A stretch of DNA of 64,000 nt from Morchella semilibera (Eukaryota; Ascomycota; Pezizomycetes; Pezizales; Morchellaceae), in assembly GCA_009192285.1 (NCBI GenBank), contig CM018605.1, positions 1,140,530-1,204,529 on the forward strand, read 5' to 3'. How positions within the stretch are numbered: position 1 is the stretch's first letter; every line of letters starts with the position of its first letter. Shown here one piece after another: positions 36,248 through 49,277 of the stretch. A program made the position numbers and the translations under genes. The notes under the pieces are model-generated. The model made no database searches. It was not told where the DNA came from and worked only from the letters and a program-made list of their open reading frames with translations.

Positions 36248-39200
36248 ATGGACTTTGGTGGTGTTAATATATCAGGGGAGACTGCTTATGGACAGAGCAC
36301 AACATCAGGAAATTCGACACGCGATGGTTATCAGTTTATGGGACAGCGACAAAAAGATACTGCTGAGCAACAAAGAGAGGAAGATAAATACATATTCGGT
36401 ACAGTTGTGGTTGGGGACATGAAACCTGGAGGTGGTCAAGGACGGACGTCAAGTTTAAGTTCAACCGGAAAAATGGAAGCTAGGCACGGGGGTATTGATG
36501 GGATTGGTGGTGATGGTCTCCAAGGACATACAGCAGATATCACGGCTATTTCCGATGATATGCTACCGGTTAATATGGTCAGTCATGGTTATACATTAGA
36601 CAGCGGACATGTGAATGTTGATGATGATATGGGTGAGGGCGCTGGTAGAGAAGGGAGTGAGGATGCTCTTTCAGGCGGGCCAGAAGGAACACATGGGATA
36701 TTGAAAATTAATATGGATGAAAGTCAAGGACAGACTACTGCATGGAGTGAGACTAAAACAAAGGTTTGCCACCTCATGCAACTATAGACTCTTGGTTTAA
36801 TTCTTTTTCCCCTACTACTCTAACCCCTTTAAAATTTTAATCTGATGAGAGGTTAGGCTGGAAAAGAGAGGAAAAGGCTTCCACTTGCATGTATTGCGTG
36901 TCGCCGTAAGAAGATACGCTGCTCTGGGGAAAAACCTACATGTCGACATTGTCTTCGTTCACGTACACCATGTGTCTATAAGCAATCAACACGGAAAGCT
37001 GCTCCCCGCACCGATTACATGGCAATGCTTGATCGTCGGCTGAAAAGGATGGAAGAAAGACTGATAAAGAATGTACCAAAGGAAGAGGTTAGTAGTGTAC
37101 TTTCTGTGACCGGGAGATCAGTTGTTAGGCCTAGCCTATCTACAAACAGCGCCAGGTCAGGATCAATGGGAAAGAAAAGAACGGCCGGTACTGCATTTGG
37201 GAATGAACTAGATGCATGGTCCCGCTCCGAAAATCCGATTAAGCAACGTGCCGGTGGTCTCGGAGATCTATCCGCCTTAAAGCAAGCGGATCCAGATGAT
37301 GGTTCTCAAGCACTGCCACCAAAGGAGATACAAGAACATCTGGTAGAAACGTTTTTCGAATTTATATATGGGCAGCCTTATTACTTATTACACAAGCCAT
37401 CTTTTATGAGGCGATTACGGTAATCATATATCTTGGTTACCTCTCATTGAGTTATATCGATGCTAAACATTATCTAGGAATGGAACCGCGCCGCCAGTAT
37501 TAGTCTTAGCGATATGCGCCATTTCGGCAAGATTCTCTAAGCACCCCGCTGTACGTCACGATCCGCCATTTTTGGCTGGTGAAAGCTTTGCTACAGAGGC
37601 GCAGCGATTAGTACTAAAAAACTTCGATAATCCAAACATAACTAATGTCACTGTTTGCACGCTTCTCTGTCTTCATGAATTTGGTACATGCCAAGGAGGT
37701 AGGAGCTGGGCATTTGGAGGGATGGCAACACGAATGGCACATGCTTTGCAATTACATAGGGAAATTAATAATGATCCCATTGGAAAGTCTCCAGGAATGT
37801 CAAGATCTGATTGTCTCTCCGAAGAAGGGGCACCAGGAAATACTATGTCTTTTGTCGACAGGGAAATACGAAGACGATGTATGTGGGCTTGTTTCGTGAT
37901 GGATAGATTTACTTCATCTGGCACGGAAAGGCCTTGCTTGATATCAGAATCAGAGATTGAAATCCAACTTCCGTCCCACGACAGAAATCTCGAGCTTGAT
38001 ATACCAACAATTACAGAACGATTGGATGGTACTGTTAACGCCCGCGATCTGAAAGGTCTCGGGGAAAGTAATGTAGTGGATAATATGGGTGTTGGGGCAT
38101 ATATTGTCAGGGTGGTATCGCTGTATGGAAAAGTTGCAAAGTATTTCAATCAGGTAAGCATCATTTTCCTCGATCTTTTGCATATACCCACGATGTTATT
38201 AGCATTCGCGTTGGAATTGATCCCCCATAGGTGGAGTCATGCGGTCTGATATATACTATGTCACTTGAAAATACATAACATATCATGCGCATAGGACGGG
38301 TTTTCGTTTTATAGAAATATATGGATCTTTCCCCTTTCCCCTCTAGATTTTCTGAGGAGGTGCTTATGAAATATGCACTCATGGTAAAAATTAAAATATT
38401 CATTGACGTTGGCTGTTAGGGTGGGATAGAACGTGATGCACGTCACCTTTGGGAACCCAATTCCGAATTTCGTGGTCTTGTCGCCGAGGCCGATCGCTTT
38501 GCAAATACTCTGCCCGAGCGATTGCATTACACACCTGAAAATATACAGGCCCATATAACTGAGCGCATCTTTAGTCAGTTCATATTTGTGCATCTGTCCT
38601 ACCATCAGATCAGGCTTTTTCTTCATAAATCCGCCATACCACCAGCGCCTGAGGAGATTCCCGGTATGCCCAGAGAATTCATAAAATCGTCAAGCGATAT
38701 AGCGCTTGACGCGGCTACGCAAATTGCCAAGATTTTGGAGGACGTTGAAGGGCGCGGTGTGGTGGTTGCTGCGCCATTCATGGGCTATTGTGCATTCAGC
38801 GCAGCCTTGATTCACCTAGTGCGAATGTTTACTACAAGCAATAACACGCAGACTGATGCAAAAAAATACATGGAAGTTTGTCTTAGATTCTTATTGAATA
38901 TTAGGCAATATTGGGGATTGTTTTGTTATATAACGGACAACCTAAAACGGACATATCGCAAGTTCTCAGAGGCTGCTGCCAAGGGCTCGTCATTATCAGG
39001 ATTATCAAGTCATCAGGAAACTGAGCAGGTATTACAATATGGGGATTGGTTTCAAAAGTATCCACAAGGGGTATCAGCTAGCGATTATGAGAGGAATACA
39101 AAGAAAGAACGGGCCCAAGAAGCCGATGCCTCTTCCCCCGCAAATGCAATTTTTAGCCAAAGATCCAATCTTCAAACTGCGGAAGAGTATTTTGCAAAAT

Positions 39201-39970
39201 TGGGATCTAGGAGTCAAAGGAGTACGCCATCAGTGCCACTCCCCTCCAAACGTCAAACACAATCTCATACTCGCGCATCGCCAGCGCGTGGGTCGACATC
39301 ATTGCAAAGCGCTTCACCACAGTCAGTGCATCATAGTCAATCACCCGCAGTATATCAGTCTCCGACTATGCAACAGTCACCAATTACTGCTGTATCCCCT
39401 CCAGTTATGGTGCCTACACCACCCATGGTTTCTGGACATGGAAACATTGATCTGAAGTTGGATCCGCAGCTACTAAACCCACCCATGCTTCGTCGCCCGT
39501 CGGAGAGCTCTCCGGTTAATTTTGAGCAATCTTCCCAGCACCACTCCCCGATGTCATCGCTGATTAATGTCGTATCGCCAGCGTCGTTTACAAATTTCCC
39601 TTTGATATCCCGGACATCCGCAACTACCGTCAGTCCAATCTCAGCAGGGATACACGCTCCTCATCAGCAGGATTATTTTTATGATCTATATCCGGGGGGA
39701 TCTGATCCATCGACAATTGCAACGGTTACGAACCCGCTTGCAAGCAGTATATGGGCGGGGTTTGACCCGCACATCAGTCTTTCGGATGCAAATGTTTTCC
39801 ATAACGACCAGGCCAGCAGCGCATGGTTCCTACCCTTTAATTCGTGCCCTCCAGGTTTCGAAGTTCGGGGCACGGGAATGGTGAATATGAACGTATTGAG
39901 CGGTGACGGAGGTGGAGGTGGAGGCGGAGGAGATCTAGCAGGTGGTGGAAATGAGGGCGGGGGGAGATAG
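36248..39970 (+). CDS. Zn2Cys6 transcription factor with fungal-specific transcription-factor domain, 1101 aa
   Basis: Four exons, 36248-36763, 36857-37419, 37478-38153 and 38420-39970. Residues 1-172 are Gly/Asp/Ser-rich without recognised domain. The zinc cluster begins just after intron 1: LACIACRRKKIRCSGEKPTC, then RHCLRSRTPC, with Cys at 184, 187, 194, 201, 204 and 211 (CX2CX6CX6CX2CX6C). A linker and short coiled region MLDRRLKRMEERLIK follow. The middle homology region (about 330-700) includes LCLHEFGTCQGGRSWAFGGM and RRRCMWACFVMDRF, typical of Fungal_trans domains. The C-terminal ~350 residues are Ser/Pro/Gln-rich, a likely activation region, ending in a Gly run. Start is the first in-frame ATG; the frame is open a little further upstream. 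The third intron is long (266 nt). Expected to be a nuclear DNA-binding regulator; its targets cannot be told, and no pathway cluster adjoins it. Confidence 0.9.
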
Positions 39971-42900
39971 AGGAGGAAACAGAGGTGGGGTGCCGCATAT
40001 GATATCTCCAAGCGGTGGACATGGACCGGGCGCCCCTCCAAGCGCAACCGCATATCACGATGGTGTACGATGATAAAAGAGGAAATTGCCTCAATTCTGG
40101 ATATGCCCTTCTTATTTCCTCCATTGATGCTAGAAAAACTGGTGTGTCAGGTGACTTAAAACACTATGGGAAGATGCAGATGGCTGCAGGAGAGCGTGCG
40201 TGCAGGAGTCGCACGAACCAACGGAACTGCAGCTCCAAGGTATTTGTAGATGGAGCTAATGCAGTCTTTCCGGACTGTTTCAAGTCACCTGACACACCAA
40301 TTCGTTACCGATCGCTCAGGGGTCGATTATTCGTCAGCGGTTAATAATTGGGAGGGAGAACTTGAAAGGGACATTTCAATAAAAATAAAAATAAAAATAT
40401 CGAGGGGGGGGGGGGGGGGGGGAGCCTGGCAGAAAGAAGCAAAGAAAAAAGAAAAAAAGAAAAACAAAGTGGGGTGTGTATGGCTTGTAGGTACGAATAT
40501 TATGTGGGATTTTAATGTACCTCTCCCGGGTTTCCCTGAAATAGAAACCAGTGAGTGGTCCGTACGTTATCCGGAGAGAGAGCAAGCAAGACCCCCGAGG
40601 GAAGGGATCGACATTCATTATTGCATTGATACAGCACTTGTAGTAGTAGGATGGAAGCGGAGAGGTCTCTTGATCCGAGATCATAATTTCCTGTTTTTTT
40701 TTATTTTTTATCCTGTCCATTTTTATATGCCTTCCTTCCTTGATATATATATTGGGGTGTGTATTCTGGTGTTTTCAGGTGGGTTTGTTTGATTGCGAAA
40801 GGGTTATGACAACTAGATGTGGAAAGCGGTCGGCTGTACTTACATACTTGACGGGAATGAGGTTGAAGAAAGAGGATCAAGAAAGCGGTGAGGGAGGGGA
40901 GGGAGGGAGGGGTTAATTGTTCTACGAATATTACACTACCACGGTACGTAACTATGCAGTACCACAATGACATTCTCACGTGTGTGTTGTGTAGGTACAT
41001 GTTATGTACCTATCTCTACACTGTCTATTTCGCGGTGTGTTTCTCCCCTCCCCTCCCCTCCCCCTTCCTCTATATTATAGATATTATAAGAGGTGGTGGT
41101 GGTGGTGGTGGGAAATGAACTTAAACGAGTAAGCGCCGCTGCGCTGCGGGGTGAATATCTCGGTTTCCCGGATATAATCATTGATAGTGGGTGGAACGTC
41201 TGTCATCGACGTCCGTCAATCGTTGCCTTGCAAGTCTGCTTTACCCCAACCCAACCCAACCCCAACCTTGCGAAATTACCGGGGTGCAAGGGAAAGTGTT
41301 TCGTTTCTGTATGTAGGTAAGAGAAAGAGAGAGAGAGAGAGAAGGAGAGAGCTAGAGGGGGAGGGGGGTGGGAGATCAGAGGGTTAAGGTGCCTCGACTC
41401 CGGAACCTCGGTTTCTAGATGCCTATTGGGGGGGGGACGTCGGATACCAGAGTGACTTGTGCCTTGTATTACCTGCCCTACATATTTGGACACAAGCAGA
41501 GTAACCTCCTTCTAGCCCCAACATACATGCAGTTCTCTACAACAACAGCAACAAGAAACAACAACCCTGGGTATGAAGTAGGTAATACTACTATACTAGC
41601 TAGGTAGGTAATACATGTACCTAAGATATGACACTCTCTCACTTTTACTCTGCCTCTCTTTTTCTCTCTTCTCTTTCTCTCACTCTCACTCTCTCTCTCT
41701 CTGCCTTTGCTCTCTGCCTGGTTGGGGGCCTGGGGCCTGGGGCCGGCGTGTGTACATACCTAACTGAATCTAAATAATCTCCCTCTTTCAATGATGATCT
41801 CCCTCACCCCCCCCCCCCCCTCACCCCGCCTCACCGCCAAACATCATCAAACACCATACGGGTATCTCGAGTCCGGGTATCACCATCACAAGAGCATAAA
41901 AAAAGAAATTAACCCTCCTCCCCCCCCCCCCGAAAGAGGTGCAGGGCCCCGACTGCGGGCACCATTCGCTTGTGCATCTAGCCCCGTCGCTTGAAGTTGA
42001 GAGTATCATCCACCCATGTAGACATGTAGTTTAATGTATTGTAGTGTGTGTGTGTGTGTGTCTGGTCTGTGTTTAGTGTCTGGGGTTTTCTCTTATCGCA
42101 AACAGGACGAGACCAGATCCAAAATCGACATTCTGCTAGCTCCGCGATAAGGAAAACAGGCAGTAAAGCAAGCTTAAGCAAGCTTAAGCAAGTTATCCAC
42201 GCCTTCTTTTTCTTTTTCTTTTCTTTTTTTTTTCGCTTTACCCCTCACTACCGTCCACGCCGCCTACTTTTCTACGAACAGCAACGGTAACCCAGCAAGC
42301 AACAACAGCAGGCAACTCGAGGAGGAGGAGGAGGAGGAGGAGGGAGCAACAACAACAACAACAGGCCTTAGACGGACGGTTTTTTTTGTTCGTCGTCCGT
42401 CCTTCGTCCTCCTCCTCTTCCTCGCCAGCTGATCTCGTACATTAAGCTCTTCTAACAGGAAACCACATGGCCCACACCACACACATGAACAGATGCATAA
42501 AGGACCCGATCTGGTACCTCCAACAACTAATGCAACTGCACTATCGTTTCGTGTAAAGTGAAGTGAAAGATGGAGAATAAGAAAAGAAAGGTAAAAGAAG
42601 AAAGGAAAAACACTCGATGAACGCGGAGGCCGGAAAAGAAAATAAAAAAAGAACAAAGTAATATTTAAACTAGCACGGAGAGTGCTCTAACGAGAGACAT
42701 TCTCCACATAGACCACTTGAACCTGGCAAGCATCAAGTGCGAGTGGGTAAAAAAGAAAGAAAAAAGAAAAATGGATAAACAAAAAGAAAAGTTACGCGCC
42801 CAGGTTATCTGAGACGCTTCTTTCTCCCCATGTCACGAAGACGACGGGGGGGAGACAGCCAAGCACGTAATAGTATGGCGTAGGCCTTGCCCTGCAAAAC

Positions 42901-43305
42901 ACCTAACCTAAACCCATCGGTCGATCTGTTGATTGTAACGCACAGACCTTAACCTTCGATAAACATTCCAAGTCCATATGATGATCTAGGGTCCACGGTT
43001 AGGTATCAAAACAGGCCTTTGCGGGATGTGCCGATCCGTCCGTCGGTCTGCGCGTGGATCATTTTCTGCCTACTTTTCTTTTTCACCGGTCATGATTGAT
43101 GGGTTTTGATGCCTGATTGTTTTTTTTTCTTTCCCCCTCCCAACCTAAATTGGCCGTCTGCAGAGAATGTACCTACTGCAGACAACGTGTAGGTAAGGCT
43201 AAGGAACAATCAGTTTCAATAAACAATGCTATTTTCCCTCCCCCCTCCCACCCCGGGCATCCCCAGTAGAACACGTTAATCCACGGTCTGGACTAGTATA
43301 ATGCG

Positions 43306-43323
43306 GGTGCGCAATTGCGCACC
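43306..43323. repeat. Perfect 18-bp palindrome
   Basis: GGTGCGCAATTGCGCACC, fully self-complementary, in intergenic DNA. Could be a dimeric-factor site; no neighbouring gene within 3 kb explains it. Confidence 0.75.
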
Positions 43324-44106
43324 GCACGGCCGGTTAACGTTCATATGTAGCTATGTTTGAGAATGAGGGAATATTATCAAATTTGAGCGGAATTACTTGC
43401 CTTGCGGATATTCTTCTTAGGCAGGTATTCCACATATAATCACTACATAAATGTAGATGTGTTTTCAATTCGATAAGTGGGTTTTGCGTACGCAGGAATG
43501 CGCATTTATTATCACTAGATATCGGCGTCGGAGACGGCCGGTTTAGCTGTACTAGTGATGCCAAATATTATTGTAAAGGCTACTAGTGCTGCTGTATCGC
43601 AACTATACCCGGTGTTAATCAAGCGAAACGCACCGCCAGACATGTCAGTCAATATGTAGCTAAATTCGTAAAACGTTCCAGCGCCAGCAATATATATGCC
43701 TTTTAAATATCTCTAAAGGTTTTTAGGACGTGTTCCCCGACCCTTAATTCTGTTCGTCTGTAACAAAACATAAGAAATTGTACGTAGTGCGAAATTGCCT
43801 ACTTGGGCTTGGTCGCCACTAAAGTAATTATTTGAAAGTCAAATGCTGGATTCGGTAACGTAATCCCATGGCAACAACGTCCACGATTTCGTTCCAAAGT
43901 GATAAAATAAATTATTATATCAGTTGTAATCTGTCAAGCATCGCCGGGGGCGAAATTCTGGATAGATGTGAAGTCGGCTGTTCGCCTACATATTCCACTC
44001 AGGTTTGGTATCAACTTCCAGCTTGTATTACCAATATCTTGGGAAAGAGGTCTGTCTGTAATTTGTTTATTATAGATTTTCTTCCCACGTAAGGCGCTAG
44101 CGAAAA

Positions 44107-44215
44107 CATACCACCACCTCATGAGAGGATGAATGTGGTTGTGCAAGATTAAGATGCGGTTCGATTCCAAGGCATTCGATCTCTCCTCATGCTTTAAAAG
44201 CGTGGTGGTGGTATG
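44107..44215. repeat. 109-bp imperfect inverted repeat, possible degraded MITE
   Basis: Ends CATACCACCAC and GTGGTGGTATG are perfect 11-bp inverted copies. A second weaker pairing (CTCATGAGAGGAT with ATCTCTCCTCATG) lies inside. No TA directly at the tips, so its mobile origin is less certain than for the elements at 22844 or 33728. Confidence 0.5.
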
Positions 44216-47200
44216 CCGGTAACACCTGGATCTGGATCCTAGATCCTTGGATCATCTGGTAGATTTATTATCTGCTATATTAAATTAACCGACTGACACC
44301 TAGCACCCTAGCTAGGAAGATAGTTCATGTATGTATCTGTAGCTGTTGCGATACGTGTGTGTTTTGTTGTTGGATTTTGATACGGACGGCCGTTGAGGGA
44401 GGGCCAGCTAAGTATGTAATGTATGTACTACAATAGAGTGGGTAGGGTAGAAATTTTGAATTGTTCTCTTTGAACCTCAGTGAAGAGAGATCGACAATGT
44501 TTATGTTTTTTTTCTGCCCTCCCTGACGAGGTGACTAATAATAGGCTAGGTTTCGATTGTACGTGTTTTCGGTAGGGGCAGGCTGTTCCGCGACCTACGT
44601 GTGGTGTATGTTTGCGTGCCTCTTGGAGTTTTCTTTTTCCTTTTTTTTTCCCGAGCCGTGATCCAGCTCATATTTTATGAGTTTTTCAAGATGTTCGGAA
44701 CATCAGACGAAAGAAAGCAGAACGTGTTCAATTCGTGGCTATGTAGAAAAAGGAGGCTAGTGCAGTGCTGCATTAAAACTGTCAACGCGGCTAGTAAATG
44801 CGTCTTAGCAAGCACTCAACATGTGTGGATGGTGGCGCAGGAAGAAGGGTGGGGGATTTGCAGGGCGACTTGGCCAAGCACTGTACTGTTCCTGAGAATC
44901 CTTGTACAGCTGAACAAGACTCCGCCAGGGGGATGAATGCTCGGAGAATTAAATGAAAAGGGAAAAGACAGGTATACGGGTTCGAATGTGGGGGAAGCAG
45001 GGTGGAAAAAGGTTGGGCAAGATTACTACATATCGTAATTGATCGTATCTCGATGAGGCGCAGGTCGGACTTGCAGGAAGCAAGTGCAGCGGTTAGCTGT
45101 AACGTGAATATCGATTGGGGTAATGGAAGGAGTCTGAACTGATATCAAAAAATCTTCAACCCATCCACTAGAACCTGCAGAATGACAAATGAAGCGATGG
45201 ATGTGGACGGGTTAGAGGTTGATGTGATGTGATGTGAAGAGACGGATGGATGCAAGACGATGACCTGGCCCAAGTGAGCTTTATGATTTGAACGGATGAT
45301 TATTACGTTGCACGTGTTGTTACAGTAACGACTTTAATTTGCAGTGTGTACGGGTGATATCGATAGGTCTGGAGGTGTCGATAAGGTTTGTTGAAAGGAA
45401 AGTACTATGGGTCCGGAACCCGTCCGTGCTTTTTTTATTTTTATTTTTTTTCTTTACTCTAATTATCCCTTTGATGGCGGCCTCGCTTGCACCTGTCTTA
45501 GTAGAATTTGGAATTTTTCCTTTCTGGCTATATATACATCGCCTCTCTAGCTAGTAGGAAAATATTCAGCAAAGCATGGAATACTGCACTAGAGGAAGAT
45601 GAGGCAGAGGTGGATCATGGAGGGTGGAGGTGAAGGTGGATCCGTGGAGGGACGATCATTTTTTCTGCTACAGCCAACTATTTTCAACTCAACCATGTGC
45701 TTGCGCAATCTAAGTCCTGTTTGAGGATTCTTAGAAGCAGTCAGGAGTAGAGTATGATGGTCCGAGTGAGAGTAGATGTGCATAATACATGTAGAGATAC
45801 CATAGCAACAGGCAATATTACAATATTACCTGGCAATAATATTGTCTACTAATAACCTACCGCTGCTCTCCCCTCTGTCTGCCTACATGTATTTTACTAG
45901 GACATGCCTAACTACATATATATCGCTGCATACATGTAATTATCAATCGAGTGTTTACTGAGGTCCACGGATTTCAGCTGTCATGGACATGGATCGATGA
46001 TTTGCACTTGTCTATCCGCGTCCGAGGACACCCCCGACGAGCATGACCGTTTTATTATAACATGAAACGGCACTAATTGAAGAGCACGGATCACATTAAG
46101 GATTAAGGTGACGGCGGGCGGTTGAATTGAGAAACTTGGAATTGGGAGAGAGAGCTTTTCGGGCCACCGCCCCCAGGTCAACACCGCTTCCTCGGTTCTG
46201 CAATAGATCGCGGTCGGCCTGCAGGAGACCCTTCATGCATGCATTTGCCCCCGAGGCCTCTCGTCAGGCTCCACTCTCCTGTTCTTTCTCTTTCCCCTCC
46301 TCTGTCACTCTCCCGGTTTCGATATTGCTGCCGAATTCTTTCTCGTTCCTTGGTTCTGGAGTGGGAATTTTTTTTTGTTTTTTTTTGTTCCCCTCACTCT
46401 CTCTAATCCCCGCCCCCTGCCTCGGCGGCAGCAGCATTATCATTATGCTATGGGAAATGACCTTGAAGTGTGTAAGACGACATGAGTGATGATGATGATG
46501 ATTGTGGTGATGATGATGATGATGTATATCGTAGCCTTTCGTGCCTACCTCAACTGCCACAGTCACATCACAACAGTCACACTTCTGTTACATCTGCACT
46601 TCTACTTAATTTTGCGTACAGATGCCTCCCACGGTATGTCACGCGAGGCGAGGTACCGCTGCGGGGAGGGAGTTCCTTTATGTACGTTTCAATTGGACAT
46701 ATGCGGCAATCGCTGCGCAGCGCAGGAACAGCTTCTGAGCTGACACTCCGTCAACCAGTCCCAGTCATCCAGACAAGGCTGTTTTTTATGTTTTCTTTTC
46801 CTGCGACATGCCCGACCAGCTGGGTAAGCCATTCCATTCGCCACTATGACGACGGCTCTTCAAATCTCCACGTTCCGTACCTTAGAATCATTTCCATTTT
46901 GCTACTGCTTGCATCGAGTCACGGACCGAGGTTGTTGTGGCTGTGGCTGTAGGTAGAGTCTAAGATTATCGGTCCACTGCTGCTGATGATTGCTACTCCT
47001 CCTGACTGATGCTAGCAGTGGTGGTAATGCTGCTGCTGCCGCTGCTGCTGCTGCTCCTGGTGGTGCCTGCTGCTTCTATTGACTGCGGTGCTCCACAAAG
47101 CTGTGTGAAGGTATGGCCAGTCCGAATTATTCGCGGACGGGAATTTAATCAGTCCTCGCACACAACCGCGCTATGCTGTTTTGGCGATAATGTTTAACAG

Positions 47201-49277
47201 GGGTATCAACTTTTAGTTACTCCAACCCAATCAATCTACAATTCTTCACATCCTCCCATCAAACAAGTGGCACATCAAACAAAAAAATAACGCTCCAGCG
47301 AATCCGCTTCCAGAATTGCCACGCCCGAGATACACTACTCAGCTGAAAAAAACGTTCTAAGGCCCCGGATAGCCAGCCAAAAGACAAGGATGTAGCTTTC
47401 ACAGGAAGGCAGAAAAAAAAAAAGAATAACGATAATATGATTTCAGCCTAGACGTATCCAGCCACCGTATTCCAATATGAGGGAGACGACAAGAATCTAC
47501 AGGCTAGACTCCAAATTGATGGGGCGTTCGGTCCAAGCATGGCCGAATTATTGAGTCGCTCCTCAAGCATGAAGCAGGACAATGCAAATGTCCTGCTCAT
47601 CACAAGTGCTCTATCATCTCTCCTCGTAATACGCGTAAGTACGTACCATCCAATGCCATTCCTCCGGGTATCTTGCCTCCACCCCTCCCCCCCCTACAAG
47701 TCCTTTTCTCCGCCTTTTCGAGATTTCAGGTTTTAGCAGCGCTGAAAATTGCATGCTCCTCGCAGCTCCCAATACGCAGGAACCAGATATGGAACTAATC
47801 TGGAGCTGCAAGGTACCCTTTACCAAATAAAAAAGAAAAAAAAAACGTTTCCCAATATCAGGCGGCGAATGATGGGGCAATATAGCAATTTCAGGTCCTC
47901 TTCGGGGAAGGATACGGAAATATACAGTGAGAGGAAGGGTGTCCGCCTAGCTCGCCGCCTCCGGCAGCTCAACGGTTTTCGCGGCCCTTCCTCTCTCTTT
48001 GGGAAGGAACCATGGGCAAGTAATATTTGCCCACCAATGGAATGGGTATTCCTTCACATGCGACATGAAGGGATGATCCAACGCCATTACCCCGGGGTTC
48101 CCATGGTCTCAGAGTGGTGAGAGATCATCTCGGAGCTCACTTTTTTTTTATGCGTTTAATCTTTATTTTTAAATTTAAATCATCACATTTTTTGTGGTGT
48201 GGTTACTGGCCCTGGGAGAGAACTTGTTTTTTATTATACTATTACGGGTTGCCGTATCTATCAATCTTTTTATGGATTTTAATTCTTATTATCCCATTTT
48301 TTGACTTACTATTGTCTTTATGGATAAGTCCGAGAATTGGGGGGTAATAACGGGGCCCGCCCACACTTGCACAAAGAGGACTTGCAGGATGGTGAGGGGT
48401 TCATACTGTATGGCCCAAAAAACCGATGGGGGAGGTAATCAAAGTGGGGTTTTTTTTCTTACAGCGAGTGGTTGGGCACGGAGCAAGGGTTGACCTTACT
48501 GGCACTACCAAAAGGCAGAGAGAGGCAGAGAGATACTCTAGAGAGTAGAAGGCTAGAGAGTGAGGAGAGACAAAGATGATGAAGGATCGGACTCGATAGT
48601 AGAGTCAGAAAAAACTTCGAGTGAGTACACAAGCTTGGAGCTACTGCGTTCCCGCATCCCACCCACCACCCACCATGGACAATGCCCATCCATGCTGCCC
48701 ATCCACTCAAAGTTTTATCCACCCCTCCCACCAAGTCAACTTACAGCACCTGCCCCCGGGATTACCCAGCCAGCCTCTGTGTGGCCCGTGAGTTTCGATA
48801 TGAAGTGTTCGTTTATAAAGTAGGATTTCCCACCCTTCCGGATCCCGCACCTCCTCTCGGCTCCTTTCACTCTCTCTACCTTGATCTCCCCCCCCCCCCC
48901 TCTTACAACTACTCCTCCTCCTCCTCCTCTTTAACTTCGTCATTGTCCCGACACTCTGTCTACACTCTTGTTGTTTTTGCTATATTGTCTTTCTTTTTTG
49001 GTCTCGGCTTTTCCCACTAAGCCTTCCCCTCCTTCCACTTATACTTACTCACCTCCACCCCCCCTCCTCTACTCTTCCTTCTTCTACTCATCCTCATCCT
49101 CAATATCACCCCCCCTCCCCGACCCTAACACCCACCTTACTCTCTCACAACAATCAACTCTCACCCTTACAACATCCTTAACAACATACTTTTCTCCAAC
49201 TGGCCTGGAGTCATTGTACTACTCTAACATATTGATTACGGACTACAACAACTACTACTAGTCGTTCCTTTCTCTAT

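Larger units (their letters stand above)
39971..49277. other. Gene-poor intergenic region, about 9.3 kb, rich in simple sequence
   Basis: No coding region I can support. Contains a G19 run (40404-40422), (GA)n near 41325-41342, CT-rich tracts 41635-41705, C-runs at 41810 and 41925, (GT)n near 42045-42061, (GAG)n 42319-42343, (GAT)n near 46485-46524, several TACATGTA copies, an 18-bp palindrome and an inverted-repeat element. Pyrimidine-rich sequence at 48830-49200 is probably promoter or leader of the gene at 49278. Confidence 0.55.

Noticed and set aside
44156-44170. GGTTCGATTCC, another T-loop-like match
   Set aside because: No T stem pairing and it lies inside an inverted repeat; no tRNA cloverleaf.
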